Source of the DNA: JBFXAM01 sp050184295
Lineage (GTDB): Bacteria > Planctomycetota > Phycisphaerae > UBA1845 > Fen-1342
Assembly (NCBI GenBank): GCA_050184295.1
Contig: JBFXAM010000003.1
Location: 54,786-118,785, forward strand
Length of the DNA stretch: 64,000 nucleotides
Direction of reading: 5' to 3'
The notes under the pieces are model-generated. The model was not told the DNA's origin. It did no database searches and saw only the letters and a list, made by a program, of their open reading frames with translations. This document shows positions 17,714-26,512 of the stretch, piece by piece; position 1 is the stretch's first letter; the number at the start of each line of letters is the position of its first letter. The translations under genes were made by a program, and so were the position numbers.

Positions 17714-18795
17714 CCCTGCTCGCTCCGACTACCGTCGCGGAGCGGATCGTACTCGCCCACGGCGGCGGCGGTGAGTTGATGCAGCGACTGCTCCGCGAGC
17801 ACGTGCTGGAGCCGCTTTCGAACGATCTGCTCGCCCCGCTGACCGACGCGGCGCTGGTGCCGTGGAGCGCGAACGAAGTGGTCTTGACGACCGATTCGTA
17901 CGTTGTGACGCCGGTGGAGTTTCCCGGCGGCGACATCGGGCGGCTCGCCGTCGCGGGAACCGTGAACGATCTCGCCGTGATGGGCGCCCGTCCGGTGGCC
18001 CTCAGCCTCGCGCTGATTCTGGAAGAAGGCCTGCCGCTCGACACGCTCGATCGCGTGGTCGCATCGATCGCGGCGACCGCGCGCGAGGCCGGCGTGCGGA
18101 TCGCGACCGGCGACACCAAGGTCATCGAGCGAAGAAGCGCGGGTGAGACGACTGACGCGCGCGAACCGGAGGGAGGCGCGCCGCTCACGGAGCCCGGACT
18201 GTTCATCAACACCGCCGGAATTGGCGCGCCGCGCGCAGACGCCCGGCTCGGCATCGAGCGCATCCGGCCCGCCGACTGCATTCTCGTCAATGGTCCGATC
18301 GCCGAGCACGGACTCGCCGTGCTCGCGCAGCGCAACGGCGTTGCCTTTCACACGCCGCTGCGCTCCGACGCGGCGCCCCTGTACGGGCTGATCGCGACGA
18401 TGCTCGATCACGCCGGCGAGGGCGTGAGGTTCCTGCGCGACGCGACCCGCGGCGGGGTCGCCGGGGTGCTCGCCGACATCGCCGAGGGCGCCGGGTGCGG
18501 CGTGGAGATTCGCGAGCGCGCGATCCCGGTCGCGCGTGCCGCGCGCCACGCGGCGGCGATGTTCGGGCTCGATCCGCTCGTGATCGCGAACGAAGGAAAA
18601 GTCGTCGGCGTAGTGGCGCCCGAGGCATGCGACCACGTGCTCGCGGTGCTGCGCGACCATCCGCTGGGCCGCGGCGCGGCGTGCATCGGAGCCGTGACGG
18701 CCGCCGATCCGCCGCTGGTCGAGCTGATCACGCGCTGCGGCGGGCGGAGGATCGTGCAGCGGCCCTACGGCGAGGAGCTGCCGCGGATTTGCTGA
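17710..18795 (+). CDS. hypE: hydrogenase maturation protein HypE
   Basis: A 361-residue PurM-like protein that dehydrates the carbamoyl group received from HypF to a thiocyanate on its own C-terminal Cys. The sequence ends in PRIC, the diagnostic tail, and has the N-terminal LAHGGGGELM motif plus DSYVVTP, GTVNDLAVMGA and RDATRGG nucleotide-binding blocks. Length and ends are complete. The start makes an ATGA overlap with hypD; a 33-base gap with a ribosome binding site separates it from the hydrogenase structural genes. Confidence 0.96.
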   Translation: MTLLAPTTVAERIVLAHGGGGELMQRLLREHVLEPLSNDLLAPLTDAALVPWSANEVVLTTDSYVVTPVEFPGGDIGRLAVAGTVNDLAVMGARPVALSLALILEEGLPLDTLDRVVASIAATAREAGVRIATGDTKVIERRSAGETTDAREPEGGAPLTEPGLFINTAGIGAPRADARLGIERIRPADCILVNGPIAEHGLAVLAQRNGVAFHTPLRSDAAPLYGLIATMLDHAGEGVRFLRDATRGGVAGVLADIAEGAGCGVEIRERAIPVARAARHAAAMFGLDPLVIANEGKVVGVVAPEACDHVLAVLRDHPLGRGAACIGAVTAADPPLVELITRCGGRRIVQRPYGEELPRIC

Positions 18796-18828
18796 TTCTG
18801 TCCGCGAAGGCGTGACGGGAGGTGGGTG

Positions 18829-19989
18829 ATGAGCGCCGCTGAGAGATACACGATCGACAAGGCGGAGTTTGACACACTGCTTGAGCTGCTGCGGACACAG
18901 GGCTACAGCATCATCGGGCCGACCGTCCGCGACCAGGCCATCGTCTATGACGAGATCGCCGACAGCCGCGACCTGCCCATCGGGTGGACCGACGAGCAGG
19001 GCCCCGGGAGCTATCGGCTGAAGCGGCGCGGCGACGATGCGTGGTTCGGCTTCTCGTCCGGACCGCACTCCTGGAAGAAGTACCTCTTTCCGCCGCGCTT
19101 GCGGTTGTTTCAGATCACGCGCGAAGGCGGTCCCATCGCCGGCTGTCGACTCGAAGCCGCGGAGCCGCGTCCACCGCGCTACGCATTCGTCGGCGTGCGG
19201 GCGTGCGAACTCGCGGCCCTGGACATTCAAGACCGCGTGCTCGACCGCGAGATGGCGGACCCGTACTACGCCGCGGCGCGCCGCGACGCGCTGGTGATCG
19301 CGGTTCAATGCACGGCGCCCGGCGGGACCTGCTTTTGCAGGTCGATGGGCACCGGGCCGCGCTGCGACGCGGGATTCGATCTCGCGCTGACGGAGCTGCC
19401 GGGCTCGTTTGTCGTGTGCATTGGGTCGCAGCGGGGCGCCGGGCTGCTGGCGAAGCTGAACCACCGCGTCTCCGACGCCAACGAAGTGCGACTGGCCGAC
19501 CTGCTCCTGGACGAGGCCGCGATGCACATGGGCCGCGAGCTCGACGTGCGGGATTTGCCGGAGATCTTGCTCAGCAGCCCCGATCACCCGCAGTGGCAGC
19601 GCGTCGCCGAACGGTGTCTGGCGTGCGCCAACTGCACGCTCGCATGCCCGACGTGTTTCTGCACGAGTATCGAGGACGCGACCGACGTCACCGGCGAGCA
19701 TGCCGAGCGCGTTCGGAGCTGGGGCTCGTGTTTCACGCTCGAGTTCTCGTATCACACCGGCGGCTATGGGCGCTCCAGCACGCGCGCCCGCTATCGCCAG
19801 TGGCTGACGCACAAGCTGGCCGGCTGGTGGGAGCAATTCGGCACGAGCGGCTGCGTCGGCTGCGGCCGCTGCATCACCTGGTGTCCGGTCGGAATCGACC
19901 TCACGCGCGAAGCCCGCGCCATCGCCGACGACGTGCGCGTTTCGCGCCTCAATCACGCCCGCCGCGAGCACGAGGAGGCGTACCCGTGA
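18829..19989 (+). CDS. [NiFe] hydrogenase group 3b-like beta subunit (two 4Fe-4S clusters)
   Basis: A 386-residue protein of the HydB/HyhB (sulfhydrogenase beta) family. Its C-terminal third holds two ferredoxin-like cluster motifs: CLACANCTLACPTCFC at about residue 264 and CVGCGRCITWCPVG at about 343. An earlier block GVRACELAALDIQD is also family-typical. The subunit passes electrons between the small hydrogenase subunit and the flavin subunit. The ATG at 18829 follows GGGAGGTGG; a GTG three bases upstream is in frame. Its TGA overlaps the GTG of the next gene. Confidence 0.92.
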   Translation: MSAAERYTIDKAEFDTLLELLRTQGYSIIGPTVRDQAIVYDEIADSRDLPIGWTDEQGPGSYRLKRRGDDAWFGFSSGPHSWKKYLFPPRLRLFQITREGGPIAGCRLEAAEPRPPRYAFVGVRACELAALDIQDRVLDREMADPYYAAARRDALVIAVQCTAPGGTCFCRSMGTGPRCDAGFDLALTELPGSFVVCIGSQRGAGLLAKLNHRVSDANEVRLADLLLDEAAMHMGRELDVRDLPEILLSSPDHPQWQRVAERCLACANCTLACPTCFCTSIEDATDVTGEHAERVRSWGSCFTLEFSYHTGGYGRSSTRARYRQWLTHKLAGWWEQFGTSGCVGCGRCITWCPVGIDLTREARAIADDVRVSRLNHARREHEEAYP

Positions 19990-20861
19990 CCCACACTCTC
20001 GCCACCCGCCCCGAGATCGTCACCGGCGCCGGCTTGCCGATGGTCCCCGCGCTCGCGCGCATCACGGCCTGCACCGTCGAGACGTCGAACACCGCCACGT
20101 ACCGACTCGAATTGTGCGACGCGCTGGCCCGCAAGCGCTATCGCTTCCTGCCCGGGCAGTTCAACATGCTTTACGTCTTCGGCGTGGGTGAAGCGGCGAT
20201 CTCCGTCAGCTCGTCGCCGCAGGAGCCCGGCCTGATCGCGCACACCATCCGGCACGTCGGCAGCGTCACGTTTGCGATCGAGCGGCTTCGTGTCGGCGGG
20301 CTGGTCGGGCTGCGCGGCCCCTTCGGGAGCCACTGGCCGCTCGAGGCGTGCCGCGGCCGCGACATCCTGCTGGTCGCGGGCGGCATCGGGATCGCGCCGC
20401 TGCGCCCCGCGATCTACGAGATTCTCCGCGAGCGCGCGCTGTACGGGCGTGTCATGCTGCTTTTCGGCGCGCGCACGCCGAAGGACATGCTGTTTCGAGA
20501 CGAGGTCGGGCAGTGGGCGCATCGCAAGGACTTCCAGGTGCTCACGACCGTCGACTATCCCGACGCCGATTGGACCGGGCCGGTCGGCGTGGTGACGAAC
20601 TTGCTGCGGCGCGTGCGGCTCGACGCCGGCCGGACGAGCGTGCTGGTCTGCGGGCCGCGCGTCATGAACCGCGCGGCCGCGCACGCGTTCCTGTCGCACC
20701 ATGTTCCGGAGGAGCACGTCTTCGTCTCGCTGGAGCGGAACATGCGCTGCGGTTTCGGACAGTGTGGGCACTGCCAGTACGGCCCGAAGTTCGTCTGCCG
20801 CGACGGCCCGGTGTTTTCGTATGCGTCGATCCGCAGCCTCTTCGGCAAGGAGGAGATCTGA
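19986..20861 (+). CDS. [NiFe] hydrogenase group 3b-like gamma subunit (FAD, NAD(P)H and 2Fe-2S binding)
   Basis: A 291-residue flavoprotein of the ferredoxin-NADP reductase superfamily, like HydG of archaeal sulfhydrogenases and close to the dihydroorotate dehydrogenase electron-transfer subunit. It has a FAD-binding barrel (FLPGQFNMLYVFG, AISVSSSP), the pyridine-nucleotide motif GGIGIAPLRPAI, CGPRVMN, and a C-terminal 2Fe-2S site CGFGQCGHCQYGPKFVC at about 254-270. It exchanges hydride with NAD(P)H. The GTG start overlaps the beta stop; one base separates its stop from the delta subunit. I cannot tell NAD from NADP preference from sequence alone. Confidence 0.92.
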   Translation: MTHTLATRPEIVTGAGLPMVPALARITACTVETSNTATYRLELCDALARKRYRFLPGQFNMLYVFGVGEAAISVSSSPQEPGLIAHTIRHVGSVTFAIERLRVGGLVGLRGPFGSHWPLEACRGRDILLVAGGIGIAPLRPAIYEILRERALYGRVMLLFGARTPKDMLFRDEVGQWAHRKDFQVLTTVDYPDADWTGPVGVVTNLLRRVRLDAGRTSVLVCGPRVMNRAAAHAFLSHHVPEEHVFVSLERNMRCGFGQCGHCQYGPKFVCRDGPVFSYASIRSLFGKEEI

Positions 20862-20862
20862 C

Positions 20863-21666
20863 ATGGTCGCCGCGAGTGTCCCCAGGTTGGCCGTGTACAA
20901 GTTCAGCTCGTGCGACGGCTGCCAGCTCTCGATCCTCGACCTCGAAGACGAGCTGCTGGCGCTGGTCGGGCGCGTCGCCATTGCGAATTTCCCCGAGGCG
21001 CGCCGGCACGTCGAGCCCGGCCCCTATGACATCGGGCTCGTCGAGGGCTCGATCTCGACGCCGCACGAAGCCGAGCGGATCATCGAAGTGCGCCGCGAGT
21101 GTCGCTTCCTCGTGACGATCGGCGCGTGCGCGACCTCCGGCGGAATCCAGGCGCTGCGCAACTGGGCCGACGTCGAGGAGTACCGCCGCGTCGTCTATGC
21201 CCGGCCCGAGTACGTGCAGTCGCTCGAGACTGCGACGCCGATCGCCTCGCACGTGCTGGTCGACTTCGAGCTGCGCGGCTGCCCGATCAACAAGTACCAG
21301 TTGCTCGAAGTGATCACGGCGCGGCTCGCCGGCCGCAAGCCGCAGATTCCGACGTATAGCGTGTGTGTCGAGTGCAAGCGGGCCGGCAACCCGTGCGTGA
21401 TGGTGTCGCAAGGCGTGCCGTGTCTCGGCCCGCTCACGCAGGCCGGGTGCGGGGCGCTCTGTCCCGGGTACTCGCGCGGCTGCTACGCATGCTTCGGTCC
21501 CGCGGAGTCGGGCAATGCCTTCGCGCTGACGCGCCAGCTCCGCGCCAACGGCTGCTCCCACGGCCAGATCGTGCGCATGCTGCGGAGCTTCAACGGAGTG
21601 CTGGAGCCCTTCAAACGGGCAGGTGATGAACATGAACGCGAGCAGAAAAGAGACAGCGCCGGCTGA
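20863..21666 (+). CDS. [NiFe] hydrogenase group 3b-like delta (small) subunit
   Basis: A 267-residue iron-sulfur small subunit without a Tat signal, so the enzyme is cytoplasmic. The proximal-cluster motif SSCDGCQLSILDLE lies at residues 14-27, followed by IGACATSGG, RGCPINKY and a Cys-rich C-terminal region (CVECKRAGNPC, CLGPLTQAGCGALC, CYACFGP) for further clusters. It relays electrons from the NiFe site to the beta subunit. The ribosome binding site AGGAG lies just before the gamma stop, and the 3' end overlaps the large-subunit gene by about 41 bases. Confidence 0.94.
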   Translation: MVAASVPRLAVYKFSSCDGCQLSILDLEDELLALVGRVAIANFPEARRHVEPGPYDIGLVEGSISTPHEAERIIEVRRECRFLVTIGACATSGGIQALRNWADVEEYRRVVYARPEYVQSLETATPIASHVLVDFELRGCPINKYQLLEVITARLAGRKPQIPTYSVCVECKRAGNPCVMVSQGVPCLGPLTQAGCGALCPGYSRGCYACFGPAESGNAFALTRQLRANGCSHGQIVRMLRSFNGVLEPFKRAGDEHEREQKRDSAG

Positions 21667-23035
21667 CGCATCCCGCGAACGCCGCATCGAAACACCCGTT
21701 CTGGCGCGCGTCGAGGGCGAGGGCGCGCTGCTGATCCGCGCCCGCGGCCGCGAGGTTCTGGAGGCCCAGCTGCGCATCTACGAGCCGCCGCGCTTTTTCG
21801 AGGCCTTTCTCCGCGGGCGCGACTACGCCGAGGTTCCCGACATCACCGCGCGCATCTGCGGCATCTGTCCGGTCGCCTATCAGATGAGCAGTTGTCACGC
21901 GCTGGAGCAGGCGTTCGGGGTCACGGTGGGTGAGCCGATCCGGTCGCTGCGCCGGCTGCTCTACTGCGGCGAGTGGATAGAGTCGCACGCGCTGCACCTG
22001 TTCATGCTGCACCTGCCGGATTTCCTGGGCTATGAGAGCGCCGTGACCATGGCCGCCGACCACCGCCAGTGGGTCGTGGACGCACTCGCGCTAAAGAAGG
22101 CCGGCAACGAGATCGTCCAGCTCTTCGGCGGGCGCGAGATTCACCCCGTGAACGTGCGCGTCGGCGGATTTTATCGACTGCCGCAGCGCGAGCGCGCCGC
22201 GCGGTTGCTCGAAGCGCTGCGGGCCGTCCGTCCGATCGCCGTTCGGGCGGTCGAGTTCGTCGCCGGGCTGAAATTTCCCGACTTCGACAGCGAGTGCGAT
22301 CTCGTCGCGCTGCGCCACGCGAGCGAGTATCCCCTTTGCGAGGGGCGCATCGTCTCCAGCGCCGGGCTCGACATCGCCGTCGATCAGTTCCTGACGCACT
22401 TTCACGAGGAGCACGTCGAGCATTCCAACGCGCTGCACGGCCGCGCTCGCAGCGGCCGGCCCTATCTCGTCGGCCCGCTCGCGCGGGTGAATCTCAACTT
22501 CGACCGGCTGCCGGCCGCGGTCCGCACGCTGGCGGTTGCGGTTGGATTCGCCGTCCCGTGCCGCAACAACTTCAAGAGCATCATCGCGCGCGGACTCGAG
22601 ACGCTGTTCGCGCTCGATCACGCCATCGAAATCCTGGAGCGCTACGACCCGCGCGACGCCGCGAGCATTCCCGTCCAGCCGCGCGCCGGAGTCGGGCACG
22701 GCTGCACGGAGGCGCCGCGCGGGACGCTCTACCATCGGTACGAAATCGACGCCGACGGCCTGGTCCGATCCGCAACGATCGCGCCGCCGACGGCGCAAAA
22801 CCAACCGCAGATCGAGGCCGATCTGCGCGCGTACTACCCGCGCGTGGCGGATCGATCGGACGAAGACGCGACGCTGGCGTGCGAACATCTGATTCGAAAT
22901 TACGACCCGTGCATCTCGTGCGCGACGCATTTTCTGAAGCTGCGCGTCGAACGCGAGCAGCCGACCGCGCCAATCGGCCCCGCGCACGCGGCGGCGGGCG
23001 CGAGCGGCGTGGCGGACCGGGGGGTGGAATCATGA
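21626..23035 (+). CDS. [NiFe] hydrogenase group 3b-like alpha (large) subunit
   Basis: A 469-residue catalytic subunit. Both NiFe-binding motifs are present: RICGICPV at about residue 76 and DPCISCATH at about 430, giving four Cys ligands, so the active site looks intact. After the final His there are 34 more residues, probably the tail removed by the protease encoded next. Other family blocks include ARVEGEGAL, GGREIHPVNVRVGG and EAPRGTLYH. It is cytoplasmic and catalyses reversible H2 oxidation or proton reduction. Starts at 21626 or 21632 are both possible. Its TGA overlaps the protease ATG. Confidence 0.95.
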   Translation: MNMNASRKETAPADASRERRIETPVLARVEGEGALLIRARGREVLEAQLRIYEPPRFFEAFLRGRDYAEVPDITARICGICPVAYQMSSCHALEQAFGVTVGEPIRSLRRLLYCGEWIESHALHLFMLHLPDFLGYESAVTMAADHRQWVVDALALKKAGNEIVQLFGGREIHPVNVRVGGFYRLPQRERAARLLEALRAVRPIAVRAVEFVAGLKFPDFDSECDLVALRHASEYPLCEGRIVSSAGLDIAVDQFLTHFHEEHVEHSNALHGRARSGRPYLVGPLARVNLNFDRLPAAVRTLAVAVGFAVPCRNNFKSIIARGLETLFALDHAIEILERYDPRDAASIPVQPRAGVGHGCTEAPRGTLYHRYEIDADGLVRSATIAPPTAQNQPQIEADLRAYYPRVADRSDEDATLACEHLIRNYDPCISCATHFLKLRVEREQPTAPIGPAHAAAGASGVADRGVES

Positions 23036-23526
23036 GTCGACCCGTGCTGGTGCTGTGTTTGGGGCAGCGGCTCCGCGGCGACGACGCGGTCGGACTGAGC
23101 GTGGCCAGCGAGCTGCGCGAGCGCGTCGCGGACGTGGCGCGCGTCGAGAGCCGCGAACACGCGATCTGGGAAGTCATCGAAGGTGGGCTCGACGCGCGCC
23201 TCGTGGTGATCGTCGACGCCGCCGAGCCCGTGGCGGGCTTGCCGCCGGGTGCGTGCCAGCGCATCCGGTTTCCGCAGGAAGCGGATCGGCTCGAACCGCA
23301 GCACCTGCGCGATACCCACTCGCTCAGCGTCGAATCGCTGCTCAAGCTCGCGAACCGCCTCCAGCGCCTCCCGCCGGAGGTCTGGATCTACGCGGTTACC
23401 GGGTCGGCGTTCGAGTTCGGCGCGCCGCTCTCCGCGCCCGTGCTGAACGCGGCGCCCCAGGTCGCGCGCCAGGTGGCCGACGACATCCGCGGTTGGCTGA
23501 ACACCCAGGCGGTGCAACATGCATGA
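23032..23526 (+). CDS. hydrogenase maturation protease (HycI/HyaD/HybD family)
   Basis: A 164-residue nickel-dependent endopeptidase that trims the large-subunit C-terminus after nickel insertion. It has the N-terminal LCLGQRLRGDDAVGL block (an acidic metal ligand), IVDAAEP (second acidic ligand) and DTHSLSVE with the conserved His. The first acidic ligand is Asp18 where HybD has Glu, which is common in the family. It lies immediately downstream of its presumed substrate with an ATGA overlap, and overlaps hypA by 8 bases. Confidence 0.92.
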   Translation: MSRPVLVLCLGQRLRGDDAVGLSVASELRERVADVARVESREHAIWEVIEGGLDARLVVIVDAAEPVAGLPPGACQRIRFPQEADRLEPQHLRDTHSLSVESLLKLANRLQRLPPEVWIYAVTGSAFEFGAPLSAPVLNAAPQVARQVADDIRGWLNTQAVQHA

Positions 23527-23869
23527 GCTTGCAATCGCCCAGGCGCTCGTCGACCTCGCGTCCGCCGAAGCCGTGCGATCGCACGCCGTCCCCGTCGCGC
23601 GCGTTTCGTGCCGCGTGGGCGTGCTGCGCCAGATCGATCCGACCGCACTCCGCTACGCCTTCGAGTTGGCGCGCGGCGGCACGGCGTGTGCGACGGCGGA
23701 ATTGCACGTCGAGCCGGCGCCGCTTCGCGCGTACTGCCGCGCGTGCGGGCGCGAGTTTGTCGTCGAACACTGGGAGTGGCGCTGCCCGGAATGTGGCGGC
23801 GACGGAGCCGCGCTCTCAGGCGGCGATGAGTTGGACCTTGTGTCGATCGAATCGGAGGCCCGCCCATGA
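23519..23869 (+). CDS. hypA: hydrogenase nickel incorporation protein HypA
   Basis: A 116-residue protein starting MHELAIAQALV, the diagnostic nickel-binding N-terminus (Met1, His2, Glu3). The second half has a zinc site CRACGREF...CPECGG. It delivers nickel to the large subunit together with HypB. The ATG overlaps the end of the protease gene, and its own stop overlaps the hypB ATG. Confidence 0.95.
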   Translation: MHELAIAQALVDLASAEAVRSHAVPVARVSCRVGVLRQIDPTALRYAFELARGGTACATAELHVEPAPLRAYCRACGREFVVEHWEWRCPECGGDGAALSGGDELDLVSIESEARP

Positions 23870-24555
23870 ACGTCCAGGTGGTCCGCAAAGTGCTCGAGCG
23901 CAACCTCGCCGCCGCCGAGCAGAACCGCACCGCGTTCGCGCGCCGCGGCATCACGTGCATCAACCTCCTGGGCGGTCCGGGCTGCGGGAAGACCACGCTG
24001 CTCGAAGGTGTGCTGCCGCGCCTCACGCCGCATCTGCGTTGCGCCGTGCTCGAAGGCGACCCCGCGACGACGCGCGACGCGGAGCGTATCGCCGCGCTGC
24101 GGGTGCCGGTGGTTCAGCTTGTGACCGACGGCGGCTGCCACCTGAACGCCGACCACGTGCAACGAGCGATCGACGAGCTCGGCTCGGCGCCGGTGGACCT
24201 TCTGCTGATCGAGAATGTCGGAAACCTGGTGTGTCCCGCAAACTTCGATCTCGGCGAGCACGCCCGCATCGCGGTGCTGAGCGTGGTCGAAGGCGATGAC
24301 AAGCCCGCGAAATACGCGCTCGCATTCCGCACGTCGCAACTGGTCGTGTTGAGCAAGTTCGACCTGCTGCCTTACGTGCGCTTCGACACGGCGCAGGTGC
24401 GCGTCGACCTGCTCCGCTTGAACCCCGAACTCGCCATCGTCGAAACCGACGCTCCCTCGCAGCGCGGATTCGACTCTGTCGCGGCGTGGATCCGCAGCCG
24501 GGTCGCGCTGTGTGCCCCGCAAACCGCCAACCCCCTTTGCTGGAAGGAAGGATGA
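23866..24555 (+). CDS. hypB: hydrogenase/urease nickel incorporation GTPase HypB
   Basis: A 229-residue SIMIBI-class GTPase. The P-loop GGPGCGKTT is at residues 36-44, EGDPATTRDAERI follows, and the metal/switch region includes GGCHL and ENVGNLVCPANFDLGE. It lacks the N-terminal His-rich nickel-storage stretch found in some HypB proteins, and its P-loop has Gly-Gly where many have Ser-Ser. It powers nickel transfer with HypA. ATGA overlaps occur at both ends, with hypA and with the malic enzyme gene. Confidence 0.95.
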   Translation: MNVQVVRKVLERNLAAAEQNRTAFARRGITCINLLGGPGCGKTTLLEGVLPRLTPHLRCAVLEGDPATTRDAERIAALRVPVVQLVTDGGCHLNADHVQRAIDELGSAPVDLLLIENVGNLVCPANFDLGEHARIAVLSVVEGDDKPAKYALAFRTSQLVVLSKFDLLPYVRFDTAQVRVDLLRLNPELAIVETDAPSQRGFDSVAAWIRSRVALCAPQTANPLCWKEG

Positions 24556-26273
24556 CCGCCATGACGACCGCAACCGCACCACGCCGCCCGGCCGACCACC
24601 GTGTTCCCGCACCGTGCACCGGGGCCGCGCTGCTCCGCGACCCGCGTTATAACAAGGACGCGGCGTTCACGCTGAGCGAGCGCGAGCGCCTGGGACTCAT
24701 CGGCCTTCTGCCGCCGACACCGCTCACCATGAGCGCGCAGGTCGCGGTGGAGATGGAGCACGTCCGCGCCAAGGGTGACGACCTCGAGAAGCACATCGGA
24801 CTCGCCGCCCTTCAGGATCGCAACGAGACGCTCTTCTACCGTGTGCTCATTGAGAACATGGCCGAGCTCATGCCCATCGTCTACACGCCGACCGTCGGCC
24901 GCGCCTGCCAGCGCTTCAGCCACATCGCGCGTCGCCCGCGCGGCATTTGGATCACGCCGGACGACATCGACCGCATCCCGCAAGTGCTCCGCAACGCGCC
25001 GCATATCGACGACGTCCGCCTCATCGTCGTCACCGACAACGAACGCATCCTCGGCCTCGGCGACCAGGGCGCCGGCGGCATGGGCATCCCCGTTGGAAAA
25101 CTCTCGCTCTACATCGGCGGCGCCGGGATTCACCCCCGCCGCACACTGCCGATCAGCCTCGATGTCGGCACCAACAACCCCGAGCTGCTGACGGATCCGC
25201 TTTATCTCGGGTATCGCCACCGGCGGCTCACCGGCGAGGCCTATGACCGCTTCGTCGAGGCGTTCGTCGAGGGCGTGAGCGAGGTGTGCCCGCGCGTGCT
25301 GATCCAGTGGGAGGACTTCCTGAAGGTCAACGCGTTCAACATCCTCGATCGTTATCGCAAGCGCATTACGAGCTTCAACGACGACATCCAGGGAACAGCC
25401 GCGGTGGTCGTCGCCGGGCTCTGGTCCGCGCTGCGGATCACCGGCCGTCCGCTAAGAGAACAGCGCATCGTCTACGCCGGCGCCGGCGCAGCGGGTGTCG
25501 GCATCGGTCGGCTTGTGCAGTCCGCGATGCTCGAAGAGGGCATGAGCCCCGCCGACGCCCACCGCGCCCAGGTCTTCATGGATCGCGACGACCTCCTCTA
25601 CGAGGGCCGCGCCATCCGCGAGGCCATCAAACGCCCCTTCGCGATGACGGCTGCCGAACTCGCCGCCTACGGCCTGAAGCCCGACGGCGCGCATTTCACG
25701 CTCGAGGCGATCGTTCGTCAGGTGAAGCCGACGGTGCTGATCGGGACCGCGGCGCAGGCGGGCATCTTCTCCGAGGGCGTGGTCCGCGCGATGGCGGCGA
25801 ACTGCGACCGCCCGATCATTTTCGCGCTCAGCAATCCGACCGTGAAGTGCGAATGCACGCCCGAGGAGGCGATCCGCTGGACCGACGGCCGCGCGATTAT
25901 CGCCACCGGCAGCCCGTTTGCGCCGGTGGAGTTCAACGGCAAGCGCCATGAGGTCGGCCAGGGCAACAACGTGCTGATCTTTCCGGGCCTCGGGCTCGGC
26001 GCGATCCTCGCCGAGGCGCACGAGGTGACCGACAGCATGTTCATGGCGGCCGCCAAGACGCTCGCGCACTGCATAACGCCGGAGCGACTCGCGATCGGCG
26101 CCATCTACCCCGACGTAAGCGAGCTGCGCACGATCAGCGCCAAGGTCGCCGCTGCGGTCATGCGTGTCGCCCGCGACCAGGGTCTCGGGCGCATGATGGC
26201 GGATGACAAGATCGACGCGTTCGTCGCCGAGCGCATGTGGTCCCCGGAGTATCCGGTCTACGACACGCCGTAG
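24552..26273 (+). CDS. maeA: malic enzyme (NAD-type, MaeA/SfcA family)
   Basis: A 573-residue oxidative decarboxylase converting malate to pyruvate and CO2 with reduction of NAD(P). It has VYTPTVGRACQ near residue 110, LGDQGAGGMGIPVGKL, SFNDDIQGTAAV and the nucleotide-binding GAGAAGVGIG. Length and motifs match the large eukaryote-like MaeA class rather than the smaller MaeB. The ATG overlaps the hypB stop in an ATGA arrangement with a GGAAGGAAGG ribosome binding site, so it is translated as the last member of the hydrogenase operon. It may let the cell pair H2-derived NAD(P)H with C4/C3 metabolism. A start nine bases downstream is possible. Confidence 0.93.
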   Translation: MTAMTTATAPRRPADHRVPAPCTGAALLRDPRYNKDAAFTLSERERLGLIGLLPPTPLTMSAQVAVEMEHVRAKGDDLEKHIGLAALQDRNETLFYRVLIENMAELMPIVYTPTVGRACQRFSHIARRPRGIWITPDDIDRIPQVLRNAPHIDDVRLIVVTDNERILGLGDQGAGGMGIPVGKLSLYIGGAGIHPRRTLPISLDVGTNNPELLTDPLYLGYRHRRLTGEAYDRFVEAFVEGVSEVCPRVLIQWEDFLKVNAFNILDRYRKRITSFNDDIQGTAAVVVAGLWSALRITGRPLREQRIVYAGAGAAGVGIGRLVQSAMLEEGMSPADAHRAQVFMDRDDLLYEGRAIREAIKRPFAMTAAELAAYGLKPDGAHFTLEAIVRQVKPTVLIGTAAQAGIFSEGVVRAMAANCDRPIIFALSNPTVKCECTPEEAIRWTDGRAIIATGSPFAPVEFNGKRHEVGQGNNVLIFPGLGLGAILAEAHEVTDSMFMAAAKTLAHCITPERLAIGAIYPDVSELRTISAKVAAAVMRVARDQGLGRMMADDKIDAFVAERMWSPEYPVYDTP

Positions 26274-26512
26274 CGGCGCCTCGCAGTCCCGGGCTTGGTG
26301 TGGGGCCGGCAAACGTGGCCGCAGTCCCGGGCGGTCCGACCGCCGGCCCACACTCGATTCGGCGGCCGAGCGGGCTCGTGCAGGTTCCCGCGCGCTCGCT
26401 GCGAGTCGCTGTGAATCGAGGCCCGACCCGGGCGAATGGTTTCGCAGCGCGCCGAGCGCGGCTCAGCGTGGTACCATTCACCGCCGTCGCCCGGGAATCC
26501 CCGAACCGGTGA

